Source of the DNA: Paulinella micropora
Lineage: Eukaryota > Cercozoa > Imbricatea > Euglyphida > Paulinellidae
Direction of reading: 5' to 3'
Length of the DNA: 20,000 bases
NCBI GenBank assembly: GCA_019918135.1
Contig: WBZZ01005209.1
Location: 1-20,000 of the forward strand
Of the stretch, positions 1-10,336 are shown piece after piece. The translations under genes were made by a program, and so were the position numbers. Positions within the stretch are counted from its first letter, which is position 1. Each line of letters starts with the position of its first letter. The notes under the pieces were generated by a model that was given only the letters and a program-made list of their open reading frames with translations, did not search any database and was not told where the DNA came from.

Positions 1-5
1 TGCAG

Positions 6-953
6 GCTCTTCATTTTCTTTCCCATTGGTTGGCGCAAGAAGACTCCTGCGCAAGTCAATCGAGGTACTGTATGTTTTTCAAAATTCACAAGCTGCACAT
101 ATTTTTTATACTTGGATGTTGCAGGATCGAAGCGCTTCATTTTTGCTGCGCGCGAGGTCGACACTGACGGCGATGGCAAGGCTGACGAAATCCAATATCA
201 GCTCATGGGTTTTTTTGTTTTAACCTTAAACACTCTTGCATGCTTGATCCGTCGCCGATGGACTTCGAGAAGCAGGTGAAGCCCGCGTGGCTCCTCTACG
301 TCGGTAACCCCACGAACCCGCCTATGATTTGCAACTGGCGGAAGCGGGAGCTTTTTGCTTCTGTACGAAGCAAACAAGGTCATTTCTTCTTCTTCTTCTT
401 CTTCTTCTTCTTCTTCCTCTTTTTCTTCCATTTTTCTTTTTCTTCTTCAAATACATGTTATTATTCTTCTTCTCCACCAGCTCCATCTTTTTTTTTTTTG
501 TTTTTTTTTTGTTTTTGTTTTTGTTTTTGTTTTTTTTGGCATCTTCCTTTTCTTTATTTTGCATATTTACTGCATGCTCGCCTGAAACGTTAGAAGAAGA
601 ATCAAAAAAAGGGCCCGACTGAGCCTCGCTCTTCGGGCAGGCCAAAAAAACTGAGATTCGGTAGCAACATTGTATGTAATGAAAAATGAAGGATGTATGT
701 AATATTGTTTGGTTCTTTGTGCAGAATCCATCGACGTCGACGATGTTCCAGACGTTCCAGACGTCCCTGAAGAAGAAGAGACCCCTGAGCCTCCTATGCC
801 TAAGGGGTCCAGCAAGAAAAAGCCAGGTACTAGCAAATTTCATCTTTTTTTTTGTGCTTTTTTTTTCAGTGTTTCTAATTTCTGACGTGACTAGGCAAGC
901 CGAAGTCCAAAAAGCCCGCGGTCGACGCTGATGAAGTGGACATGTCGTTGGAG
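6..953 (+). CDS. Partial multi-exon gene, product not recognised
   Basis: Five exon-like blocks are visible: 6-64, 125-208, 240-378, 725-826 and 895-953. Introns 65-124, 379-724 and 827-894 have GT-AG ends and consistent phase 1, so the reading frame runs across each of those junctions. The link from 208 to 240 has no AG acceptor and is uncertain; 240 may instead be a separate start (MLDPSPMDFEKQVKP). Exon 2 holds an acidic DTDGDGKADE stretch, like an EF-hand-type or TMEM231-like segment, but this is too short to name the gene. Exon 3 is rich in G/C third positions. Exons 4-5 are an acidic Pro/Glu stretch followed by a Lys-rich one (GSSKKKPGKPKSKKP), looking like a disordered linker. Exon 5 ends in phase 0 at a GT; the next exon is not clear. 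The 5' part is outside the window. Confidence 0.5.
384..538. repeat. TTC and T/G-rich low-complexity tract in an intron
   Basis: A (TTC)n run from about 384 to 416 is followed by pyrimidine-rich sequence and, at about 488-538, long T runs separated by single G. The whole tract lies in the intron between exon blocks ending at 378 and starting at 725. Long frames read here as poly-Ser, poly-Phe or poly-Glu are repeat artefacts. Confidence 0.85.
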
Positions 954-1000
954 GTATAATCTTTCCTACTCCTCCTTCTTCTTTTTCTTTTTTTTTGTGA

Positions 1001-1032
1001 GGGGGGGGGGCCGGGGGGGGGGGGGGGGGGGG
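1001..1032. repeat. Poly(G) tract, G10-CC-G20
   Basis: Ten G, two C and twenty G in a row, in sequence between the last clear exon (953) and the coding stretch at 1589. A quadruplex-prone or assembly-prone homopolymer; its true length is doubtful. Confidence 0.8.
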
Positions 1033-1204
1033 CAAAAGGTCTCTTTGGGCGCCGCAGCATATAGTTTAGAGAGGGGAGTAAAGCTACTAGCTTTAGTATG
1101 GCTAGCTAGTGTGTGTGGCATTCTATCAGTGAGCCTTTCCCTGTCTTTTTTTTTTCCGAGTATAATCTCTCTAACGGGAAGCGCTGACATTTTTTTTCAA
1201 ACTT

Positions 1205-1226
1205 TATTATTATTATTATTATTATA

Positions 1227-1268
<42 letters not shown>

Positions 1269-1443
1269 TAGGGAGTACATAGGCCATCGGTCCCTTTTCA
1301 TGGGCTGATTGGTATAAAGCTCCTAGAGTAATGTTCTATGCCGTCACTTCCTTTATTCCACCGATTGGTGTGGAGACTTTCCTTATGGAATGGAGGACTG
1401 GATGCATATGGCCTTTTGGCTCAGCAATTGGCAAGAGATACAC

Positions 1444-1529
<86 letters not shown>
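1205..1529. repeat. Two (ATT)n microsatellites
   Basis: (ATT)n arrays lie at about 1205-1269 and 1443-1529, separated by about 170 bases of unique sequence. They fall between exon 5 of the left gene and the coding block at 1589, probably in an intron or spacer. Confidence 0.9.
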
Positions 1530-1588
1530 TTTGTTGTTGTTGTTGTCGTTGCTGTTGGTTTGTTCTGCCACTGCCTCGTTCGCAAGAA

Positions 1589-1993
1589 ATGAACGACTTC
1601 TTTCAAAACAACGGCGACCGGTATTGTATTCAGGGTAGTTCGTCCGCCGGCGTGTCGAAAGAAGTCGTTCAGGATCTTGTGAACAAGGCAATGTCAGAAC
1701 AAGCCGCATCCATTAAGGAAATGCTAGCAGAAGAAAGAAAGTTGAGAGAGGAGGAAAGGAAGAAAAAAGAAGCGCAAGATCGGAAGGAAAAAGAGGCGCA
1801 AGAGAAGCGACAACGGGAAGAGGAGAAAAGAAAGAGGAAGAATTCGAAGAAGGAGAAGGAGGAGGAAGAGGAGGAGGAGGAAAGCTCAGAAGAAGAGAAC
1901 GAGAGAGTGAAGAAGAAGAAGAAGAATAACAAGAACAAGAAAAACTATGATGATAATGATAACAACAACAACAACAACAGCAACAACAACAGC

Positions 1994-2031
<38 letters not shown>

Positions 2032-2209
2032 AAATAGTAAGAGCGAGAGAGAAAGCTTGCTGGAGGATCTCATCGCGCGGATGGCAGCTGGCGCTCTGTC
2101 TGCTGGTAACTCACCTTCCACCCCCCAACGCGGCACCGGTCTCACCGCTCCCAGCTCACCTAACGCATGGGAGTTTGTTTTAGCATCGCTTGCGCTGACT
2201 CGGCGCTAA
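1589..2209 (+). CDS. Coiled-coil, Glu/Lys- and Asn-rich protein (exon or gene)
   Basis: An open stretch of about 207 codons reads MNDFFQNNGDRYCIQ at its start and ends with TAA at 2207. An AG at 1585-1586 could be a splice acceptor, so this may be the last exon of the gene at 6-953; the exon phases I can see do not join directly, so another exon would be needed. Residues about 25-110 are a charged, Glu/Arg/Lys-rich helix with coiled-coil character, then an acidic run and a Lys-rich run. About 30 residues are almost pure Asn, encoded by a CAA microsatellite (1961-2029). A more normal C-terminus follows (LLEDLIARMAAGALS and a Ser/Pro-rich tail). A GT-AG pair at 2229-2340 would be an intron in the 3' UTR. 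Function unknown; composition is the only clue. Confidence 0.5.
1961..2029. repeat. (CAA)n/(AAC)n microsatellite coding for poly-Asn
   Basis: AAC triplets interrupted by two AGC triplets, in frame inside the coding stretch 1589-2209, giving poly-Asn with two Ser. Confidence 0.9.
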
Positions 2210-2409
2210 CTTCAAATGCACGCACCAGGTAGTTTGCATAGCTTTCACTTTTCTCCTTCATCTGAAAGATGTTTGAATTTGTTTTGTGTTTTTTTTCTTT
2301 GTAGTAGTGTAGTATTAATCGTATTTTTTTGCACTGGCAGGTTTGTTATGGTCGAAAGCGGGATTAAGAACGTTTGTCGCGCGCAAGATTTAAACAAACT
2401 TCTAATTTA

Positions 2410-4399
2410 GTTAGTATGATATTAGGGAGTTAGATTTATTATTTTTTTTAGTAATTAAAGAAATTTTGTTGTAGAATCTATGTATTTTGCGTGGCGACAT
2501 CGCACTTCTCTTCCTCCCCCGTTCCCCCTCCCCCCCTCCCCCCCCCCCGGGGGGGAATTTATTGTAGGTAAAAGCAATGTTTATTATCATAATAAAGTAA
2601 AATGCTTAATGTAAACAAAGATAAACAAACTAAAAGCAAATTCTGCATGTTGGGCATTGTTATCATCGTAGATTCATAGTAGCCGGGACTATGAAAAAGG
2701 AGAAAGATTACCGTGTCGGACCGGTTCCTGCCCACCTCTGAAGATGAAGTTAACGTGTATTACAATTAATAAAAACATGTTTTAATATTATTTTTATATG
2801 TTCTGCAATCAGTGAATTGATTTCCTTTCATTTCCACACGTTTTCAAAAAAGTCCATATACTTCATGGAAAATTTCGGAAAAAGGGATACCCCCAAGATT
2901 GTCGAATGTTTAGTTATATGAGCTCAAAACTAAAAAACTTTTTTTTTTTTTTTTGGTCTTGAATGTAAACAGCAATATTAATATATTATCTTAATGAAGC
3001 CGAAACAGAAAGCGGCAACAGACCAGTATTAAAATTACATTAAGTCCAATCCGGACAAACAATAATGGAAAAATGTACTTTTTACTTGCTATCCGGTGTG
3101 TGATGCCTACATATTAATACCCACTTGAACAAACTGTGTAATCTCTCTCTCTCTTTCTCTCTCTATTAACTCTCCGTTACTTTGACAGTATTAATAATAT
3201 AGGTGCAATAGGTAATAGTTCAATTTACTATTGTCAATAAATCTACAATGCAGCCTAACAACTTGAAGTGAAGAACAATTAGCTGTTACACATATATTAC
3301 TATCTATCAATTTAACACAGTTTATATATATATATATATATGTATAATATATATATTAATGTATATATATATGTATTATATATATATATATACAGAGAGA
3401 GAGAGAGAAAAGAGATTACGCACCTTATTCACATGTGTATACTTTTAGCAGTTCGGTGAAGTAGGTCTAGTGTCTCAATATTCTCTTGTAAAAAAAAAAA
3501 GACAAAAACACATCGGATAAATGCAAATTTATGAATATTTATTCATATCAAAATGCCATAGCGCGGTGGAGCGCGGCGCGGCGGCGCGCCTCCATGCATG
3601 TCAGCGCTTGTTGGGTGGACTGATTACATCCCGACCGGCCTGCAGTCAAATCCTTGACGGTCGCTAGCCGGCTTGCAGAATTTATTCAAGACGCAAGTCA
3701 CTGGCAACCACTTTATACCTGCATTCGCGGAACAAAATCACATATCAATACTCAATACTTCGTTCACACCATGATCAGTGTTGACTCCACGTCAAAATAT
3801 TAAGAAAAAATTTACTTAGGTAGCTTGCGGGAAAATATTCAGAAAGCCTGCCAACTTGAAGCCATGATTCCTGTGCGATTGCATCCTAAATCTGGGGCGG
3901 CACTGGTAGTAGCGGCGGTACCGGTAGTAGCGGCGGCACCGGTGCAGCCCCTTAACCTGCGCGGGGGACTGCGGGACCTCGCGCAATGAGGCAGCCAGGG
4001 CAGCTAGCCGCCTCACGGCTCGACTTTGCTACGCTAGCTACGCAAAGTGATCCTGACTGCGGTGAGACACCAAAGTTGACCTGGTTTTCAAACGAAAAGC
4101 TCCAGAAAAAGAAAAGAACAGTGATAAATCAATAACTGCCAGTGCTTGAGAGGAATTGTCAAGCAATAATCTCCTCTGACATTCGAAACGATAGCATCAT
4201 TGTGCAATTTCAACTCTCATACTTTTCGAAAAGAATTTACACGTTTCATCGAGCCCAAACATGAGAGAGAAGGTCGGAAGAATTCAAGCTCCGAATGTTG
4301 CAAGCCCCCACTGAACACGGAAGCGACAACGTCTGCTCGAACGCTGGCAAGAGGCAGTAGCGATTCCATTACAGGACGTTCGGCCGTTGGGAATGCTGC
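2410..4399. other. Non-coding spacer, AT-rich then GC-rich
   Basis: No coding frame here is convincing. It holds a C/G homopolymer near 2529-2555, a T run at about 2940-2954, (CT)n at about 3142-3164, a (TA)n block at about 3321-3393 followed by (GA)n to about 3408, then from about 3555 a GC-rich part with short CGG/GGTAGTAG repeats near 3900-3945. The 66-codon minus-strand frame at 3816-4016 overlaps the latter and is not supported. Confidence 0.6.
3321..3408. repeat. (TA)n microsatellite with (GA)n tail
   Basis: Imperfect TA dinucleotide repeats from about 3321 to 3393, running into GA repeats to about 3408. Able to form hairpins; no evidence of function. Confidence 0.85.
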
Positions 4400-6022
4400 C
4401 TACGTGTCTCTCCTCGCCAGGATCGGGCGAGTCACGAAGACTGCCTTCCACTGCTTTGCCTGGACCAGAGGACTTGGAACCTCAGCCACGTAGAATCTGA
4501 CGTCTGGAAGGTTGTACAGTTCCTCGGGCGAAAGTCTCGGCGGCTTGTAGCCCTCCGGCACTAGGAACACTATGTGGAGTAGCTTCTCTCTTAAGTCCAA
4601 GGCTTGACGGAGACTCTTAAGGGTACTGATTTTCGATTTGCTTGGTCTGCGCAACAGTCACACTGTACCCGTGGTTCCGCGCATCGGCCGCGTCGATGAC
4701 GGGGAAGTTGGAGCCAAAGAAGATGGGCTCGCTGCCGCCATTCGACCAAAGGCATCGCTTTCATTTTGCTGTAAAGCCGAGCCCTCAAGCACTGCCCTGC
4801 TGCAAATTGAATCCACTCCAGCTCGCCAGACCCGGGCTTGACTGAGTGTGTGACCACTTTGCCTAGCTGAGAGTGCTTGCTGAGGACGGTCATGCTGATG
4901 TTCCAGCCGGCATGCAGCAGCTTGAACACCAATATCTCCAAGATCCTACCCAACTCGCAACTCAGGGTCGGTGCTACTGACGATAGCGTTGTAGATTTTC
5001 TTAAAAGTCGTCAGCTCAATCCTGGACCGTGCGTAGTCAGACACAAATCGGACGGTAGGTTTGGTGTAGTTGGAGCCTGGCACCACGTCGAAGCCGAACA
5101 CGGCGCTCAGGGGCTTCTTCTCGCTGTTGTCCGCGTCCACCATGCCAGCGCCATGCACGAGCACGCCAGATATCGCACTCGCCTTGCTTGCCATCGCTCT
5201 GTCAATATCTATCTCGAAATCATCGAATTCAGGCTGGGAAACAACTCGACGAGGGTATGGGCCCACCACTGCTACTCGCTCTCTCAACGTGGGCAAGTCC
5301 ACGTCAGGGAACAGGAACGGCTGCGCGGATTCCATCGCTTCGCACGTCCACAAAGGTACGTAGACGGTAGCTTGGGTGTGCTTGCGCCATTCGCTGAAGT
5401 GACGATCATCGGGCGAGCAAACGAATACTGTCTTGGCTGGTAGCAAAGCTGGCATCTTGGATCCCTGCGCCTGCCCAGAGTCCACGATGTAGACGTTGTC
5501 CGTGTCATGCAGAGCTTGCTCCCTACCTTCAGCGAAATCTGCTACTGACACCGAGCAGGCCTCATAATCGCTGGCATGGTTGCTGGCATCCCGGGGGGGC
5601 AAACTTCCAGACAACCCCATCTTTCCGGTGCTCGAAGACGATCGTGGGTAGAGGTTGACTGCTGTGTTGGCGCCGCTCGTGGATGATTTCCCGAATCGCG
5701 TAGTTGATAGTCCGCGACTTGCCGATGCCCGGCGAGCCGATGATGAGGAAGTGCTGTGAACTGCGGCCAGGCTCGAAGGCCTCGATAATCGCCTGCCAGG
5801 CACCACGGGTGTGTGGAGGCACCACCATGACCGAGGACGTCCTCTGCTCGTCGCTCTGCAGCGTGGATTCCAGCTTGAAGACGTGCAACTCCTCCATCTC
5901 GCTGCGACCGTCCTCAGGCAGCGCCCGCTTGAAGGTAACGCGCTGCACTGGGGTCGCCAGCAGCTCTTGTATATACTTGGTGGCAGTCGCGTCAGACTTC
6001 CACGGGAACTCCGCTGCCTTGC
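4400..6022 (-). pseudogene. RHS/Crinkler-type P-loop ATPase, frame-broken
   Basis: Reading down the minus strand from a possible splice acceptor at about 6023, the frame carries a Walker A motif, LIIGSPGIGKSRTINYAIRE, near 5700, then VFEHRKDGVVWKFAPP. This matches the layout of RHS-type ATPases of trypanosomatids and the NTPase part of Crinkler-RHS-type proteins in many protists. The C-terminal DVRFYVAEVPSP near 4490 also fits. Four frame changes interrupt it: in a C7 run (5594-5600), near 4950, near 4765 and near 4650. Each break is followed by family-like sequence in another frame. The family couples a P-loop ATPase to host-nuclear or retroelement-linked roles; the actual function here is unknown. 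It could be a decayed paralogue or an intact gene with assembly errors. The family call is from motifs only. Confidence 0.6.
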
Positions 6023-6649
6023 CTATATCAATGTGGACACAAATGGAGGGTGATAACCGCGGTAGTCTTCAGTAAAAAGCAGTAGGCATGGGGTATGAGG
6101 CAGCCTAACCGGCACAATAGAGACCACAACGATACCAACCAAGAAAACTAAGTTGAGTTTGGAAGTGGGAAGGAGGCGTGATTGAACGGAGAGAAAGAAA
6201 ATATATAGATATTATTACAGATAGATCGATTAGATATCGACTAATGTCATCAAAGGAGCTGCTAACAAGGTAGATGTAGTGATAGATATCTACCTATCCA
6301 GATAGATCTTTTAGCTTCGCACAGCCATAGTGGCCATGCCTTGGCCTGCTGGTATGTACCTCTCCCACGCAACCCAGTGCGAGTGAGTGCCTACACAGGT
6401 AAGCTCGAGACTCTCACCACAGCAACCCATGGAAAGGGGTAAGTAACTGGCAAGAGCGGCAAATATTCTTGGGGGGTTCTAATAGAATGCTGCCTGAACT
6501 CCAAGGTCAACTGTTTGGACAGGTGGCTGGAGCATCCTCCAGAGAAGATGGATAGTGTTTAATTCGTACGCATGGCGTAGGATTTGACCCCCCCCCCCCC
6601 CAAGCTTCCATTTCTGTCACGGAGCAGAAACCATCAGAGAAGATAGGTG

Positions 6650-6650
<1 letters not shown>

Positions 6651-6718
<68 letters not shown>
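6651..6718. repeat. (GATA)n microsatellite, array 1
   Basis: A near-perfect GATA tetranucleotide array of about 68 bases, followed by GATAGTGTTTAAT. The same GATAGTGTTTAAT string also occurs at about 6551, before the array, so the array sits between two related flanks. Confidence 0.95.
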
Positions 6719-6764
6719 TGTTTAATCTAGGAGCGTCGCATAGTGAGTGGCCGTAGGCATCGTA

Positions 6765-6765
6765 T

Positions 6766-6858
<93 letters not shown>

Positions 6859-6871
6859 CTAGATAGCTAGA
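6765..6871. repeat. (GATA)n microsatellite, array 2
   Basis: A near-perfect GATA array of about 105 bases, with the last units drifting to GCTA. It is directly followed by ATGTCTCGCAACTCTTTCGA, also found beside array 3. Confidence 0.95.
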
Positions 6872-7532
6872 TGTCTCGCAACTCTTTCGAGGCAGAAAAG
6901 AAAACTCTCTCTTCAATGTCAGCATTTGTGGATGACGCAAGAGTTGTATGGGAGTGAGAGGGGCTACCTGCTCCACCGGAGTGCATGTGATCCAATCGAT
7001 TCATGAGCCGAGTCGCCACAGCGCCGACGACAGACAGGCAGACGCAAGCAAAGCGTTGAGCCGAAACGCGCAAGGATCCATGGGAAGGCATGCAAACAGG
7101 CAGACACAGGTAGCTATACCCCACGCTCCCCACACAGAGTAATCTTTACAGGGGTCCATAAATACACGGCTTTTTTAACTGACGAGGGCACTGTGGTGTA
7201 TTCCGGGCTCCTCATAATGTCAGGCGTGACTGATAACCGAAGCATGCACAGATTCAGAGGCGAAATTACAGGCCGTAGCTCTGCAAAGACCCCGCTGAAC
7301 CAGGGCAGTCACAAACCCCTGTGGCCCCGAACCATGCACAGCACAGTCCGGGTACTACGGTCTTTCCCGATATGTCTATCCGTCTGTTTCGGGTATGTCA
7401 GCTGTCTTTCCAGCGTCATGCGTATCAGGTTAAGGGCGCACTGACCAATCACAGTATAGCGCTTCCCATCTAATCTTTAGCAGGTCCCAAATGGGATGGA
7501 GATGATGTCTCGCAACTCTTTCGAGTGCAGAC

Positions 7533-7541
<9 letters not shown>

Positions 7542-7619
<78 letters not shown>
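7542..7619. repeat. (GATA)n microsatellite, array 3
   Basis: A near-perfect GATA array of about 78 bases. The sequence just before it (7505-7530) repeats the ATGTCTCGCAACTCTTTCGA that follows array 2. Confidence 0.95.
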
Positions 7620-7705
7620 GAGGAAAAAGTATAATGACAAAATAGTAATACAAGAAAAAGAGGAGTAGAAGCAGGAGCAGGAGAGGAAGGGGAAGAAAGA
7701 AGAAA

Positions 7706-7977
7706 AAGAAGAAGAAGAAGAAGAAGAAGAAGAAGAAGAAGAAGAAGAAGAAGAAGAAGAAGAAGAAGAAGAAGAAGAAGAAGAAGAAGAAGAAGAAGAA
7801 GAAAGAATGAGGATATTATATATATACATATATATATATATGAATGGGGAAGAAGGAGGAAGAAGAAGAAGAAGAAGAAGAAGAAGAAGAAGAAGAAGAA
7901 GAAGAAGAAGAAGAAGAAGAAGAAGAAGAAGAAGAAGAAGAAGAAGAAGAAGAAGAAGAAGAAGAAGAAGAAGAAGA
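7706..7977. repeat. Two long (GAA)n microsatellites
   Basis: (GAA)n arrays at about 7706-7804 and 7850-7977, separated by a TA-rich spacer, give a purine-only plus strand for most of 270 bases. They lie upstream of the kelch exon, probably in its intron or 5' region. The poly-Arg, poly-Glu and poly-Ser frames through them are artefacts. Confidence 0.95.
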
Positions 7978-7984
7978 AAGGAGG

Positions 7985-7987
7985 ATA

Positions 7988-8020
<33 letters not shown>

Positions 8021-8040
8021 ATATACACATATATATATAC
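7985..8040. repeat. TA/GTAT microsatellite before the kelch exon
   Basis: TA repeats, then GTAT units at about 7993-8019, then TA/CA repeats end a few bases before the first coding-like sequence (AAGTGGCAG at 8041-8049). Confidence 0.9.
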
Positions 8041-8049
8041 AAGTGGCAG

Positions 8050-9261
8050 GAATTGTCCTTGGCCATTTCGGAGGCCCAGCAGCAGCTGATAGCTACAAGC
8101 GACAAGCGCAGGCAAGACCTGGAAGCCCTGGAGGCCGAGATCGCGGCGCTGTGCCTGCGCATTGAACAGAGCTCCAAGGCAGAGCAAAAAGAGCTCGGCG
8201 ACGAACTCTACTGCGTCCGCCAAATGATCGGCAAGCACAAGGCGGAGCTGCAAGAACAATTTTCGCGGAAGACGCTGGAAATAGAGGCCGGCGTAGAACG
8301 CGAAAACTATCTCGTAGATCTCTCCGTTGTGCGCTCCTGTCGGAGCTCGAGGGAAAATACGCGAGTCCCGGCCCGAGGCGGGTGTCTGTACGTGTTTGGT
8401 GGCTGCAGTGTGCCCGGCGCGGGCTACTACCTGCAAGGCCTTGGTCACACGTTCTGCTACGACGCCAAGCAAAACCGCTGGACACGGCACGACGTGCTTC
8501 GCAAGCCCCGCACGTACCACGCGGGTGCTGGCGTGGGCAAATGTCTGTACGCGATCGGGGGGGTCGACGGCAGGCGCAGCTTGAAAGACGTCGAGCGCCT
8601 AGACCTCTCCCGACCGAACGCGAAGTGGGAGCAACTGCCGGCGCTGCCGCAGCCCTGCTTCGGCGCCCTGGCGTTGACAGTCGGCACTCGCATCTTTCTG
8701 CTCGGCGGCTCGGGCGATACCCAGAATCTGGCTCGCGTCACAGTTTTGGACACGGCTACGGGGATCTGGTCCGAGTCTCCGTCTATGTCCAGGGCCCGAC
8801 AGTTTGCCGGCGGCGGGGTGCTAAAGGAACAGCTGTATGTATTTGGTGGCAAGAGCAACAGGAACGAAGCCCTTGCCTGCGCGGAACGGTGCAGCCCCGG
8901 GGGCCCGTGGTCTGAGGTGGCCCCCCTGAAGTTCACGAGGCTGGGTTGCTCGGCGGCCGTGCTGGACAACAAACTTTACGCCATTGGCGGCGTGAACGGG
9001 CTGGACCGCGTGCTAGCTTCGGTCGAGCGCTATGACCCGGCCCTAAACGTCTGGGAAGAAGTCGCGCCGCTGCTTCAGGGGCGCGAGGATTCGGTCGCGG
9101 CCGTGCTCAACAACGAACTGTATGCGATTGGGGGCTCAGATCGTGAAGGGAAAGCGCTCGCTTCTGTCGAGCGCTACGACGAGCACCGTAATGTCTGGAC
9201 TCTTGTTACTAATTTGCCTACGTTTTTAAGCGGGGCTGCCTGCGCGGTTGCGTTGGGCTGA
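8050..9261 (+). CDS. Coiled-coil plus six-repeat kelch protein (3' exon)
   Basis: The exon probably starts after the CAG at 8047-8049 and ends at TGA 9259. The upstream frame runs through microsatellite and is not protein-like, so the true start is in an unseen upstream exon. The first about 90 residues are a charged helix (EALEAEIAALCLRIEQ), probably a coiled coil. Six kelch repeats follow, each marked by a GG doublet: CLYVFGGC, CLYAIGGVDG, RIFLLGGSGD, QLYVFGGKSN, KLYAIGGVNG and ELYAIGGSDR, most followed by the conserved Tyr/Trp (VERYDPALNVWEEV). Six repeats fit one closed beta-propeller, usually a protein-binding platform. No BTB, BACK or F-box domain is visible in this part. Codons are G/C-ending, unlike the viral genes to the right. 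The partner is unknown. The 3' half is duplicated at 9783-10336. Confidence 0.85.
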   Translation, partial: ELSLAISEAQQQLIATSDKRRQDLEALEAEIAALCLRIEQSSKAEQKELGDELYCVRQMIGKHKAELQEQFSRKTLEIEAGVERENYLVDLSVVRSCRSSRENTRVPARGGCLYVFGGCSVPGAGYYLQGLGHTFCYDAKQNRWTRHDVLRKPRTYHAGAGVGKCLYAIGGVDGRRSLKDVERLDLSRPNAKWEQLPALPQPCFGALALTVGTRIFLLGGSGDTQNLARVTVLDTATGIWSESPSMSRARQFAGGGVLKEQLYVFGGKSNRNEALACAERCSPGGPWSEVAPLKFTRLGCSAAVLDNKLYAIGGVNGLDRVLASVERYDPALNVWEEVAPLLQGREDSVAAVLNNELYAIGGSDREGKALASVERYDEHRNVWTLVTNLPTFLSGAACAVALG

Positions 9262-9267
9262 TGAAGG

Positions 9268-9378
9268 CAAAAAAGTTTAACTACAAGTCCGTTGCGCTTA
9301 CTAGACGGCAATCGACTTTTTTTTCTGCTGTTCTCTAATTTATTTTAAAAAAACAAATAAAACAGAGCCGGCGATGGC
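9268..9378 (+). repeat. Kelch 3' UTR, copy 1
   Basis: Follows the kelch stop codon. It contains TCCGTTGCGCTT, AATCGACTTTTTTTT, an A/T-rich stretch and GAGCCGGCGATGGCA. Two more copies occur at 10205-10336 and 11783-11878. The A-rich AAACAAATAAAACA near 9350 may include the polyadenylation signal. Confidence 0.8.
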
Positions 9379-9445
9379 AGCTAGGGGGGGGGGGGGAGGT
9401 CTATTTGGCCCGACACGGTACTTTGTGCTCTTTACTCTGTTGCAG

Positions 9446-9660
9446 CTCCAAACATTAAGCGTCGTCGTAACGCTGCAACAGAAGGAAGATCTCATCTTGT
9501 GTCCTGTGGAAACACGAAGTCATGCGTCATTTGCAGAAAACCTGTCGCACAATCGAGTGTGGGGGCCCTCGTACAGCCTGCCTCATTCAGTGAGAACTTT
9601 GCGGCAATCTTGTTGATGCAAGGGCCAGCTGGGGACGAGGTCCCCCAAGAGACAGCCTGA
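9446..9660 (+). CDS. Possible exon with a CxxC motif
   Basis: After a pyrimidine-rich stretch ending TTGCAG at 9445, an open frame of about 70 codons (phase 2) runs to TGA at 9658. It begins PNIKRRRNAATEGRSH and includes SCVICRKPV, a CxxC pair like the first half of a zinc-binding RING-type domain, but no second half is present. It lies between the kelch gene and its retrocopy. It may be a real terminal exon, a fragment, or chance. No upstream exon was found. Confidence 0.25.
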
Positions 9661-9782
9661 CAACTAGGGATGTATTTCAATACGCGAGCTGCTTTCTTCG
9701 AAGCCTGGGCTCGGAAAAAAAAAGCTTGTATTAAATCAAAGAATCTTGTGTGGGTGTCTTTTTTTTTGTTGAAACTCTTGGG

Positions 9783-10278
9783 CTGTATGTCTTTGGTGGC
9801 AGGGGCAACAGAAACGAAGCCCTGGCCTGTGCGGAACGGTGCAGCCCCGGGGGCCCGTGGTCGCGAGGTGGCGCGCTTGAGGGCCGTGCTGAACAACAAA
9901 CTTTACGCCATTGGCGGGCAGAACTCTATGACGCACGCGCTAGCGGTGGTCGAGCGCTATGACCCGGCCCTAAAGGTCTGGGAGGAAGTCGCTCCGCTGC
10001 TTCAGGGGCGCGAGGACTCGGTCGCGGCCGTGCTCAACAACAACGAACTGTATGCGATGGGGGGCACCGATCGCGAAGGGAAAGCGCTCGCTTCTGTCGA
10101 GCGCTACGACGAGCACCGTAATGTCTGGACTCTTGTTACTAATTTGCCTACGTTTTTAAGCGGGGGCGGCCTGTGCGGTTGCGTCGGGCTGAACAAACAC
10201 GAAACAAAAAGTTCTATTTACAGTCCGTTGCGCTTGGACGGAAATCGACTTTTTTTTCTTTCTCAAATTTATTTTGAA

Positions 10279-10312
<34 letters not shown>

Positions 10313-10336
10313 GATATAGAGCCGGCGATAGCACAG
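9783..10336 (+). pseudogene. Truncated kelch retrocopy (blades 4-6 plus 3' UTR)
   Basis: This matches the kelch gene from about 8832 through its 3' UTR to about 9378. It starts abruptly in repeat 4 (LYVFGGRGNRNEALACAE). About 30 bases are lost near 9870 (after GGCCCGTGG), shifting the frame. An extra base near 10163 destroys the original stop, and an extra AAC codon is present near 10042. A (TA)n tract has grown in the UTR (about 10279-10310). Homology ends at GAGCCGGCGATAGCACAG, immediately followed by 47 A. Truncated 5' end plus poly(A) is the usual result of LINE-type retroposition. I see no clear target-site duplication. Confidence 0.7.

Larger units (their letters stand above)
6060..7500. 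other. Repeat-rich spacer without a supported gene
   Basis: This stretch contains C-rich homopolymers (about 6588-6601), two GATA arrays and unique sequence from about 6870 to 7500 that I cannot assign. Short frames at 6948-7142 and 7193-7444 have no recognisable features. Confidence 0.5.

Noticed and set aside
198..1060. Several minus-strand frames rich in Glu, Lys or Pro
   Set aside because: They are reverse readings of TTC, T-rich and G-rich tracts and overlap well-phased plus-strand exons.
1331..1588. Upstream part of the frame ending at 2209, with poly-Ile
   Set aside because: Produced by the (ATT)n array; no conserved-looking sequence before 1587.
3321..3408. TA-rich block as a replication origin
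   Set aside because: A simple TA/GA microsatellite with nothing else to support an origin.
3816..4016. 66-codon minus-strand frame
   Set aside because: Reads through a short CGG/TAG repeat, giving RRYYRYRRYY; no family features and no supporting context.
6651..7619. CRISPR-like array
   Set aside because: The repeats are GATA tetranucleotides without spacers; simple microsatellites.
7807..8049. Extension of the kelch frame upstream through poly-Arg
   Set aside because: It is the GAA and TATG microsatellites read in one frame; the protein-like sequence starts only after the CAG at 8049.
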